The position numbers and the translations under genes were made by a program. From contig NZ_BOSH01000001.1 in assembly GCF_018403245.1 (NCBI RefSeq), positions 62,001-126,000 of the forward strand: 64,000 bases of DNA, written 5' to 3'. Positions within the stretch are counted from its first letter, which is position 1; every line of letters begins with the position of its first letter. The notes under the pieces are model-generated. The model ran no database searches. It saw only the letters and a program-made list of their open reading frames with translations, and was not told the DNA's origin. Source of the stretch: Paenibacillus sp. J2TS4. GTDB taxonomy: Bacteria > Bacillota > Bacilli > Paenibacillales > NBRC-103111. Shown one piece after another: positions 34,810-41,961 of this stretch.

Positions 34810-36402
34810 CTATTCTATGTCCGAATTGGGTCCGAAAAAAACGTTACCCCCTGCTGCCTCCTGGAGTCTTTTCTCTTCCAGTTGTCTGGCGATGTCTTTC
34901 TGATAATAAATCCAGATATTCCACAGTTTCACCTCCTTTCGCGTATCGGTCCGAACTGGCCGCTTTCGTTCCCGTTCTTCCCGAACTTGACGATTATGCT
35001 CTTTATCGCCCAACCCCAGCATGGCGTTAAAAGCCCATTCGCTTAAATCGGGCGAAAACATCATCGCGGGGTGGCTTCGAGAAATGACAATTTGATACGG
35101 CCGGGCGACGCGGCGCACCTCGTCTACGGTCAAAAGCTTGCGTTCCATCAGGTTCATGCTGTGAGATGTGCTTGGCGTAGAATATTTGCTGTTAGAAGCA
35201 GAGAGCTGGTAACTGGAAGTGGTGTACGTGCCCAGTTTTTCGCTGACTTCCCGCAGCGTCTCCAGGTCATCCGCCTGCAAATAAATCCAGGTTTGACAAT
35301 TTGATTTGATTGTGCTGGCGGCGTGAGCATCATACTTTTCCTTGAGTTGCTCAAAGCTTTGCAAGAACAAATTGAACCGCATGCCGCGCCCGCCGCCTAC
35401 CGTCAGTTTGTTCGTGAAATCGGCAATCGGTGTAAAGTTGCCGAATTCATCCAGGATGAAGTTTACGCGCCGTTTCAGTCTGCCGCCGCGTTTATCTGCC
35501 TCTGCTGTTAGTAACTCATACAACTGCGATACCATGAGGGAAGCAACAGGGTAGAAGGTCGTCTTTTCGTCCGGTAAAATGATAAACAGCGCCTGTTTCT
35601 TCTCCCCCAATTCGGTTAACGAAAAGTCGCTTTTGTGAGTAATGGCATAGATGGATTTGGACGTGAAAAGACGCAGTGTCGTCAGAGCTGAAGTATAGAA
35701 GCTTCCCTTGGTGCGCGAAGGCGCGATGTCGGAAATACTGAGCAGGGCTCTAGCAGGATGGGTGGGCGGGAGACGCTTCATATAGTCCTGCATTGGCGTT
35801 TTATTTCCGATTTGACGGTTCATCTCGGCCAAAAACCAGTAAACGTTGGTCAAGTTCTGGTATTCCGGCCGTTTGGCATTGTCCCACACCACACTTAAAA
35901 TCGTGGCGGCGATGACGGACATTTCCCCGTTTGTCCAGATTTTTTCTCCCTGTGATTTGCCGACAAGAACGTTGGTCATATCCCAAGCCAGCATTTCCGC
36001 CTGTTCCTGGTCACCGCGAAGGGCGGCATCAATGATCGGTTGGAGCAGATTGTAATGATGGCTTTTTTCAGGCGTACGGAAATCCAGTGCATACACGTCA
36101 TAATTCAACTTTTGCAAAAATTCGTGGGTATAGTGGTACAATTCGGCTTTGGGATCAGAAATGACCAGCGATTCCCCGGCAAGGCCAAGCGTACAGATGG
36201 ATTGCAGCACGACCGTTCTCGATTTTCCACTGCGGGTTGCGCCCAGGCAAAGCGTGTGCACATCGTCTTGGATGCAATAGATGCGTTCTTTCCCGCGCAG
36301 TTTGTTCATGCCTACCACGATTCCGCCTTGCGAGAAGGGCAGAGGCTGTTCCTTTGCAGCGGCCCCGTCTTCATTCTTTGAAATGTTCTCCGGATACTTC
36401 AT
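34810..36402 (-). CDS. virD4: VirD4-type coupling protein, ATPase part (530 aa)
   Basis: The ATG at 36402 follows GGAGGAGG by 9 bases. The protein has VHTLCLGATRSGKSRTVVLQ with Walker A, SLVISDPKAELY, Walker B VNFILDEFGNF and the late motif SNCQTWIYLQADD, all typical of TraG/VirD4 coupling proteins that carry the relaxosome to the channel. It lacks the N-terminal membrane part, which is encoded by the overlapping upstream gene in another frame. Together the two make a normal-length coupling protein. This is either a natural split or a frameshift. Confidence 0.9.
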   Translation of the reverse strand: MKYPENISKNEDGAAAKEQPLPFSQGGIVVGMNKLRGKERIYCIQDDVHTLCLGATRSGKSRTVVLQSICTLGLAGESLVISDPKAELYHYTHEFLQKLNYDVYALDFRTPEKSHHYNLLQPIIDAALRGDQEQAEMLAWDMTNVLVGKSQGEKIWTNGEMSVIAATILSVVWDNAKRPEYQNLTNVYWFLAEMNRQIGNKTPMQDYMKRLPPTHPARALLSISDIAPSRTKGSFYTSALTTLRLFTSKSIYAITHKSDFSLTELGEKKQALFIILPDEKTTFYPVASLMVSQLYELLTAEADKRGGRLKRRVNFILDEFGNFTPIADFTNKLTVGGGRGMRFNLFLQSFEQLKEKYDAHAASTIKSNCQTWIYLQADDLETLREVSEKLGTYTTSSYQLSASNSKYSTPSTSHSMNLMERKLLTVDEVRRVARPYQIVISRSHPAMMFSPDLSEWAFNAMLGLGDKEHNRQVREERERKRPVRTDTRKEVKLWNIWIYYQKDIARQLEEKRLQEAAGGNVFFGPNSDIE

Positions 36403-36865
36403 GAGAATGCTCCTCCTCCCCGCGTTGGTAAAATTCCAGATGATCGTAGCCGGTCGCGATGAGTTCCCGGAGCAGCGGATGCTTGAGATCCAGTACGAGC
36501 GTATCAAAAGCTGACTGCTTCTCCTGTTCCGTCAACCATCTGGAAGAGCCGTGCTGATGCTGACCAACTGGAACCGGCGTTTCGATTTGCGGCGTGATGT
36601 GGGCCAGTTCACTTTGGTAAGGGCGATGATTCGTAAAAAAGAACATCGTGGACACGACTCCGACCAATCCTTGCAAGCATAAAAAAAGCAGCAAATGTTG
36701 TTTGCTGGCAATGAGACTTGCGATACATCTCGCAAAAGGAGTGAAGGCAAGCGTATGGGATTTTCCGGATAAGATGCCGTGCAAGGCGGTGGTAAAGAAC
36801 AGATTGAAGAACGCTCCAACAACGAAGAGGAACAAACAGATGATCACCTTGAACTTGGTTTTCAC
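36371..36865 (-). CDS. VirD4 N-terminal membrane part, separate gene (164 aa)
   Basis: The start is a GTG with GGAGAG 8 bases before it, overlapping the upstream stop as GTGA. Two membrane helices (about 7-30 and 52-75) are followed by QHQHGSSRWLTEQEKQSAFD, a stretch normally found inside VirD4 proteins just before the ATPase domain. The gene overlaps the ATPase gene by 32 bases in another frame. The stop comes after a short tail (EEHSHEVSGEHFKE) and the ATPase gene has its own strong ribosome site, so the split may be functional. Confidence 0.75.
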   Translation of the reverse strand: MKTKFKVIICLFLFVVGAFFNLFFTTALHGILSGKSHTLAFTPFARCIASLIASKQHLLLFLCLQGLVGVVSTMFFFTNHRPYQSELAHITPQIETPVPVGQHQHGSSRWLTEQEKQSAFDTLVLDLKHPLLRELIATGYDHLEFYQRGEEEHSHEVSGEHFKE

Positions 36866-37704
36866 AACTCATACTCTCCGTTTGGCTCAAAAAAGTCGTT
36901 GGTCTCCGGTTCACTTCCATACGATAAGGAAGATTCGGCAACTTGTTCGCTGGTACGATGCGGATGACCGATTTCCTGGTCTACCTGAGCTTGTAAAAAT
37001 AACCCTTTGGGGGCAGGAAAGTCTTGAATCCATCCCCACTCGTCGACATGACGGTTATGAAAATCGACGTAATCGGGGAAATCCTCGCATAGCGTATGCA
37101 CCAGACTGTCCTCGTCGATAATCAATTCCAGCACTTGCGGATGCGAAGAGGACAATTCATAGATGGGGATGGCACAGTTCGCATCTAGGGTATAAAACAA
37201 ATAGCCTCCATCGGTGACAGCGTGCTGCCGTGCCATGTCAGATAGGAAAAGATCGCCAATGGTTTGATGGACGGCTAACGCGGCTTTGCCTTCGCTTTCA
37301 ATCAAGCCGATCCCATGGTGGATCGTTGTTGCCTTGGCAATATCGCCCCAAGGCGAAGTCTGCGGTTCTTCCAGTGTTCCGAAATATTCGGGTACAAAAA
37401 AGGGGCCTTCCTTTTCTAATTGTTCCGGCGTTCCGTACTGCTCTTTAATATCAGGGTCTGTGATGAGGTCTTTTTGCAGCAATTCGTAGGCCGGAATCAT
37501 GCTCTTTTCATCCTCGTAATGCAAATACCCATCTTTTTCGTTGCCGAGCGCAATGGCTTTCGGACTAAGCAACTCTTCTGCTTGTTCAGTAGGAATGACG
37601 ATTCCACTTTTATACTCGGCCACGATTTCATAAACATGAAGGGCGATTTCAGTGCAGGTTATGATGTTCCCCCAGAGGGAGCTTTCCGGTCTTGCGCTTG
37701 CCAA
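36862..37704 (-). CDS. Unknown soluble protein with internal duplication (280 aa)
   Basis: The TTG start follows GGAGGG. Two copies of one unit are visible: SLWGNIITCTEIALHVYEIV at about 9-28 and SPWGDIAKATTIHHGIGLIE at about 116-135, each followed by a long stretch ending in GYL.Y..D....IP.YELL. The 'S.WG....T.I..GI' start recalls DUF7007-type domains, tentatively. The protein lacks membrane helices and lies between VirD4 and two paralogous unknown genes. A cytoplasmic accessory role in transfer is possible. Confidence 0.55.
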   Translation of the reverse strand: MASARPESSLWGNIITCTEIALHVYEIVAEYKSGIVIPTEQAEELLSPKAIALGNEKDGYLHYEDEKSMIPAYELLQKDLITDPDIKEQYGTPEQLEKEGPFFVPEYFGTLEEPQTSPWGDIAKATTIHHGIGLIESEGKAALAVHQTIGDLFLSDMARQHAVTDGGYLFYTLDANCAIPIYELSSSHPQVLELIIDEDSLVHTLCEDFPDYVDFHNRHVDEWGWIQDFPAPKGLFLQAQVDQEIGHPHRTSEQVAESSLSYGSEPETNDFFEPNGEYEL

Positions 37705-37758
37705 GGCAAATCCCTCCTCGTAAATACTGCTTTAGCAAAATGGTTAGGAACACGAGGA

Positions 37759-38457
37759 CTAATCTCCGATTTCCATCTCTTCGGCCAGTAGTTCATCCTC
37801 ATGTTGAAACTCCAGTTCGAACTCCAGATGAATTTCCCGATCCTTTAATGCCGGCAGAAGTTCCTCAATCCTTTCGATGATGATTCCGGCTCGTTCGAAC
37901 TGTTCGACCGTTTTATCGTTGGGTGTAATCATGAATTTGATCAGTTCGGAATGGATCAGGACCAGTTCTTCTTCGCTAAACAGCTTTTTTTCGTCGATGA
38001 GTCCACTCCGTACTGCGAAGTTTTCCAACGCTTCTTCTTTATTGTAAAAATACTGCCGCTGCACTGGCGTTCCGTTTTCCGGGGAAAGGCGATACGTGGA
38101 AAACACATACTCAAACATGGGATGATGCTTGCAAGCCAAGATCACATCGTTGTATTCGCTTAACTTATACACACCATTAGCGATTTTTGGGTCTTTGTCC
38201 GTATAAGGTTTTTCCACGCAGATACCAGCTTGCAACGCCGTTTGTCTGGCCAAATCGTGAATCGCGTCCATGAGCCGGTCCGGTACGGTGACGAATGGGT
38301 TTTTCTCGATCGTGTCCATCCGGGTGTAGAAGGCAACAAGCTGGTCTTTATAATACAAATCGGCCAAATAATCGGCAGAGGTGGAGCGTTTTACTTCAAA
38401 GCCTTGTTTGGTCAAGGCTTCAAAAAACTTCTTGTAAAACTCCGTTTTGCTTTTCAA
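37759..38457 (-). CDS. Unknown protein, paralogue of the next gene (232 aa)
   Basis: The TTG at 38457 is chosen because GGAG lies 7 bases before it. The central stretch YFYNKEEALENFAVRSGLID then EKKLFSEEELVLIHSEL closely matches the upstream gene (YFYRNEYEQAKEDFIQRSGL then DERKLFSKEQLSLLYSAL). The C-terminus is acidic. The two are diverged tandem duplicates. No membrane helix, no catalytic motif and no known family were recognised. Confidence 0.55.
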   Translation of the reverse strand: MKSKTEFYKKFFEALTKQGFEVKRSTSADYLADLYYKDQLVAFYTRMDTIEKNPFVTVPDRLMDAIHDLARQTALQAGICVEKPYTDKDPKIANGVYKLSEYNDVILACKHHPMFEYVFSTYRLSPENGTPVQRQYFYNKEEALENFAVRSGLIDEKKLFSEEELVLIHSELIKFMITPNDKTVEQFERAGIIIERIEELLPALKDREIHLEFELEFQHEDELLAEEMEIGD

Positions 38458-38489
38458 ATTGCCATCTCCTTTCGACAAACGGAACTGTT

Positions 38490-39140
38490 TTATCGTTCGT
38501 TATCCAATTCGGGGTCACGTTCAGGTTGCTGAACCGCTTGGGAAACTGGGGTGATCGTCTCAATTTGTCGTATTAATCGGTCAATTTCTTGCTTTTCCGG
38601 GTAGTCCAGACTGACATCATGGAACCTGGAATAGAGCAACGCGGAATAGAGAAGGGAAAGCTGTTCCTTGCTGAATAATTTTCGTTCGTCCACCAGTCCG
38701 CTGCGTTGGATAAAATCTTCTTTCGCCTGCTCGTATTCATTCCGATAAAAATAGTGGCCCAGCGTTACACCCGTTTGATCGAAATTGACTTGCCAGGTCA
38801 CAAAACGAAAATGGCCGTTTCCGTCGTACCGGGCAGCCAATAGATGTTGGTTGTATTGAAGAATTTTTTTGTAACTGTTCACGCCGGATAGTTCCAGATG
38901 TGGAGCCTGACGGTAAGCCTGCTCCATCTCCCAAACTTTTGCGATGACACCGTGAATTCGGCGGGCAGGCGTGGTGTCTCGATCAACAGGGTAATGGACT
39001 GCACCGTCCTCTTGGATGTATGCAACCGGGCGATGATCATGGAGCACAGTCAGGGGAAAGCGATTCTCCGGTTTCAATTCCAGGCCCAAATGAGAAAGCT
39101 GGACTTGTAATACTTCTTTCATGCGTTCATTGATTTCCAT
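38490..39140 (-). CDS. Unknown protein, paralogue of the previous gene (216 aa)
   Basis: AAGGAG precedes the ATG by about 10 bases, and the start overlaps a small upstream gene. The N-terminal part (FPLTVLHDHRPVAYIQEDGA) differs from its paralogue, but the RSGLVDERKLFSKEQL block is shared. It is probably a soluble protein. Tandem copies of this kind often sit beside mobilisation genes, but their role is unknown. Confidence 0.55.
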   Translation of the reverse strand: MEINERMKEVLQVQLSHLGLELKPENRFPLTVLHDHRPVAYIQEDGAVHYPVDRDTTPARRIHGVIAKVWEMEQAYRQAPHLELSGVNSYKKILQYNQHLLAARYDGNGHFRFVTWQVNFDQTGVTLGHYFYRNEYEQAKEDFIQRSGLVDERKLFSKEQLSLLYSALLYSRFHDVSLDYPEKQEIDRLIRQIETITPVSQAVQQPERDPELDNER

Positions 39141-39297
39141 AAGAACAACGCTCCTTGGGATGGATCGGGGTGGTTTGTTGAGTTGTACGTTTTGCTGTGT
39201 CCGTTTTCTTTTTTTCTTTCCTTGAACGAGGATGATTTCGCGGAGTTTGCCGCATCATTCGTTCATATTTTTGATGTTTGCCTTCGGTAAATAGCAT
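39127..39297 (-). CDS. Small basic protein (56 aa)
   Basis: This short gene has AAGGAG 7 bases before its ATG and overlaps the next start by 14 bases. The product is strongly basic (RNHPRSRKEKKKTDTAKRTT), as expected for a nucleic-acid-binding or translation-coupling peptide. It fills the gap between the relaxase gene and the paralogous pair. Confidence 0.55.
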   Translation of the reverse strand: MLFTEGKHQKYERMMRQTPRNHPRSRKEKKKTDTAKRTTQQTTPIHPKERCSYGNQ

Positions 39298-39403
39298 GAG
39301 ATCGCTCCTTTCTTGAATGAAGAGGAAAAACTATTGATAAACAAACGGCACAATTATCCACAAGAAGGTTATCCACAATGTGGAGTAGAGGTCATCATGG
39401 ATG

Positions 39404-40639
39404 TTATCTTTCCACCCCCTTGTCTCGGTGCTTTAAAAACCATTCCTTTTTGGCTTGTTTGGATAACTCCGTGCCCATGGCTTTTGCTTTGTCATCGTAG
39501 TCTATATTGCCGTTCATGATCAGACTCTCCAGCATATCAAGGATGCCAACCAGAAGCTGCTCGGCCAGGTACTGTCGCCGTATCCTATGGTTTTGTTCCA
39601 TGGATACTTCCCGTTCCATTTTGATCAGCGTACGGACCGTTCCCAAAATACGGTTCGCGATTCGCTTTTTCGCCTCGGTCAGATACTTCTCACGGTAGTT
39701 AGCGATACGTTCCGGATCGGTGTCATACAGCATCGCGATTTGGACTTTGACTTGGACATAATCCTCAACCATTTGTGCCAGATAGGGATTGGTTTTCATC
39801 AATTCCTGTACAAGTTCATCCAACATGGATTTCACAGCAGGGGGGAGGAGTTGATAAGCGAGTCTTCCGGTTTTCGGCATGTTTGCGCGGAGTTGAACCA
39901 GTTTTTCGGCTAGCGCAGCGGCATGGCTTTGCTGAAAAAGATGGTGTTTCGGCAGACGGTGTAGGGAATCTTCATCCTCGTTCATAAAGCGCTTGTAGAA
40001 AACCTTGAACGATTTCGGGTTCAGATTCTTGATATACAACTCGAATTCACTTACCATGCGGTCGGTGATTTCCGTAATACCGGATTTAAACTGATCCCGC
40101 AAAGCGCAAAATTGTTTGATCTTGTAAGCAAAGGTGTCTTTGATCAATTGCCTGCGTATGCGATTGGGAATCTCGGGGTGGGTATAGTTTTTCAGGATGT
40201 CCTGTTGTCGATCCCAAAAGACGACATGAAGATGCGGATGCTCCTTCTCATTATGGACAGCGGCGGCCCAACAGAGGTTCTTTCCTTTAATGTGATTTTG
40301 GGCGGCGATGGTGGAGATATGTTGTTCAATATACTGTTGCCAAGCCTTCTGATTGGTTAGGCCCAGTTCCAGCGCCGTATCTCGTTTGAATGAAATGACG
40401 CTACGATACATGTTCTTTTTTTGTCGGGATAAGTCGCGGGCCAGTCGGGCCACTTCTTGCCAAGAGGAAAACTCCTGCAAGTCTCCGGGGCGCAGCTTCC
40501 CGAACAACCCATGATTCATGCCTTCATTCTTCACCGCACCAGGACGGGTGGCAATATATCCTATATGGCAGTAGTTGCTTTTCGCCGTTTTCGGGTGGTT
40601 GGGATGGAAGAAGCGCTGTTTATAGATCAGGATCGACAT
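39404..40639 (-). CDS. mobL: MobL-type relaxase (411 aa)
   Basis: The ATG at 40639 has GGGGGTGA before it; the longer frame lacks a ribosome site. The N-terminal part carries CHIGYIATRPGAVKNEGMNH and the metal-binding HPHLHVVFWD (H-x-H) motif of rolling-circle relaxases. The arrangement fits the MobL group found in Firmicute elements. It should nick oriT, stay attached to the 5' end and lead the strand to VirD4. The likely accessory gene overlaps its start and the oriT candidate lies just beyond. Confidence 0.85.
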   Translation of the reverse strand: MSILIYKQRFFHPNHPKTAKSNYCHIGYIATRPGAVKNEGMNHGLFGKLRPGDLQEFSSWQEVARLARDLSRQKKNMYRSVISFKRDTALELGLTNQKAWQQYIEQHISTIAAQNHIKGKNLCWAAAVHNEKEHPHLHVVFWDRQQDILKNYTHPEIPNRIRRQLIKDTFAYKIKQFCALRDQFKSGITEITDRMVSEFELYIKNLNPKSFKVFYKRFMNEDEDSLHRLPKHHLFQQSHAAALAEKLVQLRANMPKTGRLAYQLLPPAVKSMLDELVQELMKTNPYLAQMVEDYVQVKVQIAMLYDTDPERIANYREKYLTEAKKRIANRILGTVRTLIKMEREVSMEQNHRIRRQYLAEQLLVGILDMLESLIMNGNIDYDDKAKAMGTELSKQAKKEWFLKHRDKGVER

Positions 40640-41102
40640 CGGAGTCACCCCCGCGTAGATGCTCAATGCTCTGATCCAACGCATTCCCCGACAAAAACAG
40701 TTTTTCAGCATCGGTGAGCTTCATTTTGACATAGTCCACCGCAAGCCGCCGCGCTTTCTTCTCGATCTCCCGAAAGGTCGTGTACCGATTCGTATCAATC
40801 AGATCGGCGATAATCGCGATGGTGGAGTAGTAGGAGGCAGCCGACATGATTAAGTCCTTGCTGGCGAGTCCGGCTAGCCGGTTGCTTAATCCGTCAATGG
40901 CAATTTTGATCTCCTGGCGGATGATGGCAGTGATGAAATCGATCTCCTCGGTATAAGCCTCCACAGACATGCCTTTTTGGATAAAGGCCCTTACGATATC
41001 CGCCATGCTTAAATGCTTGGAAGCGGCGTATTTCTTTAATGCTTCGTATTGTTTCTTGGGCAGCTTGACGGTGATCTGCACCGTTTTATCTGCGCGTACC
41101 AA
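40620..41102 (-). CDS. Relaxosome accessory protein, ribbon-helix-helix type (160 aa)
   Basis: A TTG at 41102 (or a GTG nine bases upstream) is favoured because GAGGTG lies before it; the frame continues to 41363 but that stretch is filled with hairpins and reads unlike protein. The N-terminus KTVQITVKLPKKQYEALKKY then HLSMADIVRAFIQKGM has the strand-helix-helix pattern of MobC-like DNA-binding proteins. It overlaps the relaxase start by 20 bases. It probably binds the repeats in the oriT region. Confidence 0.7.
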   Translation of the reverse strand: MVRADKTVQITVKLPKKQYEALKKYAASKHLSMADIVRAFIQKGMSVEAYTEEIDFITAIIRQEIKIAIDGLSNRLAGLASKDLIMSAASYYSTIAIIADLIDTNRYTTFREIEKKARRLAVDYVKMKLTDAEKLFLSGNALDQSIEHLRGGDSDVDPDL

Positions 41103-41175
41103 GGGAATCACCTCACTCTTGGGAGCTATTTGCAAGCGACATTCGATTGTCGGAGGAAACCCCATAAAAATGTCG

Positions 41176-41279
41176 GTGAAAGCTCTGCTTTCACGCTGTT
41201 TTTTCGCAAAATGACATTTTGCTATTCCTGCCTTTAACCCCCAACCAGAGGGCGGTCCCCTCTGGTTGGGGGAAGGCAG
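41176..41279. other. Origin of transfer (oriT) candidate with three hairpins
   Basis: Three perfect inverted repeats stand in 104 bases directly upstream of the mobilisation genes. The first is GTGAAAGC/GCTTTCAC (41176-41194). The second is GCAAAATG/CATTTTGC (41206-41222). The third has 15-bp arms CCCCCAACCAGAGGG/CCCTCTGGTTGGGGG (41238-41272), extended by CTGCCTT/AAGGCAG to 41228-41279. Origins of transfer are usually built this way and placed beside the relaxase. The nick site cannot be read. Confidence 0.7.
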
Positions 41280-41355
41280 AACTTCGATCCAATGAGAAAA
41301 AAGGGAAAAAGGGGGCATGGTTTCATCGCTCCTTAGCCAGAGTGGAACAGATAAA

Positions 41356-41383
41356 AGCCACACCCCTCATTTGGAATGTGGCT
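41356..41383 (-). terminator. Hairpin downstream of the gene remnant
   Basis: AGCCACA (41356-41362) pairs with TGTGGCT (41377-41383); on the minus strand TTTTATC follows. It probably ends minus-strand transcription ahead of the oriT region. Confidence 0.5.
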
Positions 41384-41407
41384 GGTTCTGCTGCTAAGCT
41401 TATTCAT

Positions 41408-41655
41408 TTATCGCTCGTATTCTTCTTCGTCTTCAAACGGTGATAAAATATCCGTTTCCTGAGATTGCCGGATCAGAATCTCTTCGATTTGTTTTTGGAG
41501 CTCAGGCAGACTGGTGGTAATAGTGTCCCAAAGCACGACCAAATCAATGTTCGCATGCCGCGTATGCTTCTCCAAGCGATATGGGCCTTCCGCCTGTACC
41601 TTTACGTTTCGCAAATGGGCGAGCTGGCTAAACACATCCAGTCCCGAGATCGGAA
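41408..41655 (-). pseudogene. C-terminal fragment of an unknown gene
   Basis: The frame reads LDVFSQLAHLRNVKVQAEGP and ends in the acidic tail SPFEDEEEYER, much like the EEEFEYER ending of the Toprim protein at 50122. It has no start of its own: upstream it runs out of frame into a copy of the Toprim gene's 5' end at 41651. The two pieces appear joined by a deletion or recombination. The parent of this fragment is not recognised. Confidence 0.6.
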
Positions 41656-41761
41656 AAAGTAAAGACCGCCACTTTGCTTCGCGTGAAGCGCGCGGCGGCC
41701 GCCATTTTCGAGAATGTAGCCTTGAGATTTGGCAAATTCGATTAGGTTGATATTATTGGCT
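41651..41761. repeat. 111-bp imperfect direct repeat, left copy
   Basis: By eye about 15 of 111 positions differ from 50950-51060, in the same orientation. Both lie at the start of Toprim-gene copies and bracket the defence island. Confidence 0.85.
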
Positions 41762-41799
41762 AAGTAGATTTGTGAGTTTGAAACAGGTGGATTTTTCAT
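41651..41799 (-). pseudogene. N-terminal fragment of a Toprim/DUF3991-type gene
   Basis: It encodes NLIEFAKSQGYILENGGRRA then LHAKQSGGLYFFR, nearly the same as residues 14-50 of the intact protein at 50122-51102, then leaves frame at the junction near 41652. It is a truncated second copy of that gene's 5' end, left of the defence genes. Confidence 0.8.
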
Positions 41800-41961
41800 A
41801 CAATTCTCCTTTTCAGGGTTCGCTCTAAAAAGGGATTACTAGGAAAATGTCGAAATCAGTCAATAGCTTAGAAATTATTCATTAAGTAAGCGTTAATTAA
41901 GGGCTTACTCAGATGATTATTTAATCTCGTCCAAACTAGTTATTTACGAGGAGGGGTTGTT

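Noticed and set aside
41103..41363. Upstream extension of the ribbon-helix-helix gene
   Set aside because: The extension consists of the oriT-like hairpins and reads unlike protein; a TTG with ribosome site at 41102 explains the gene better.
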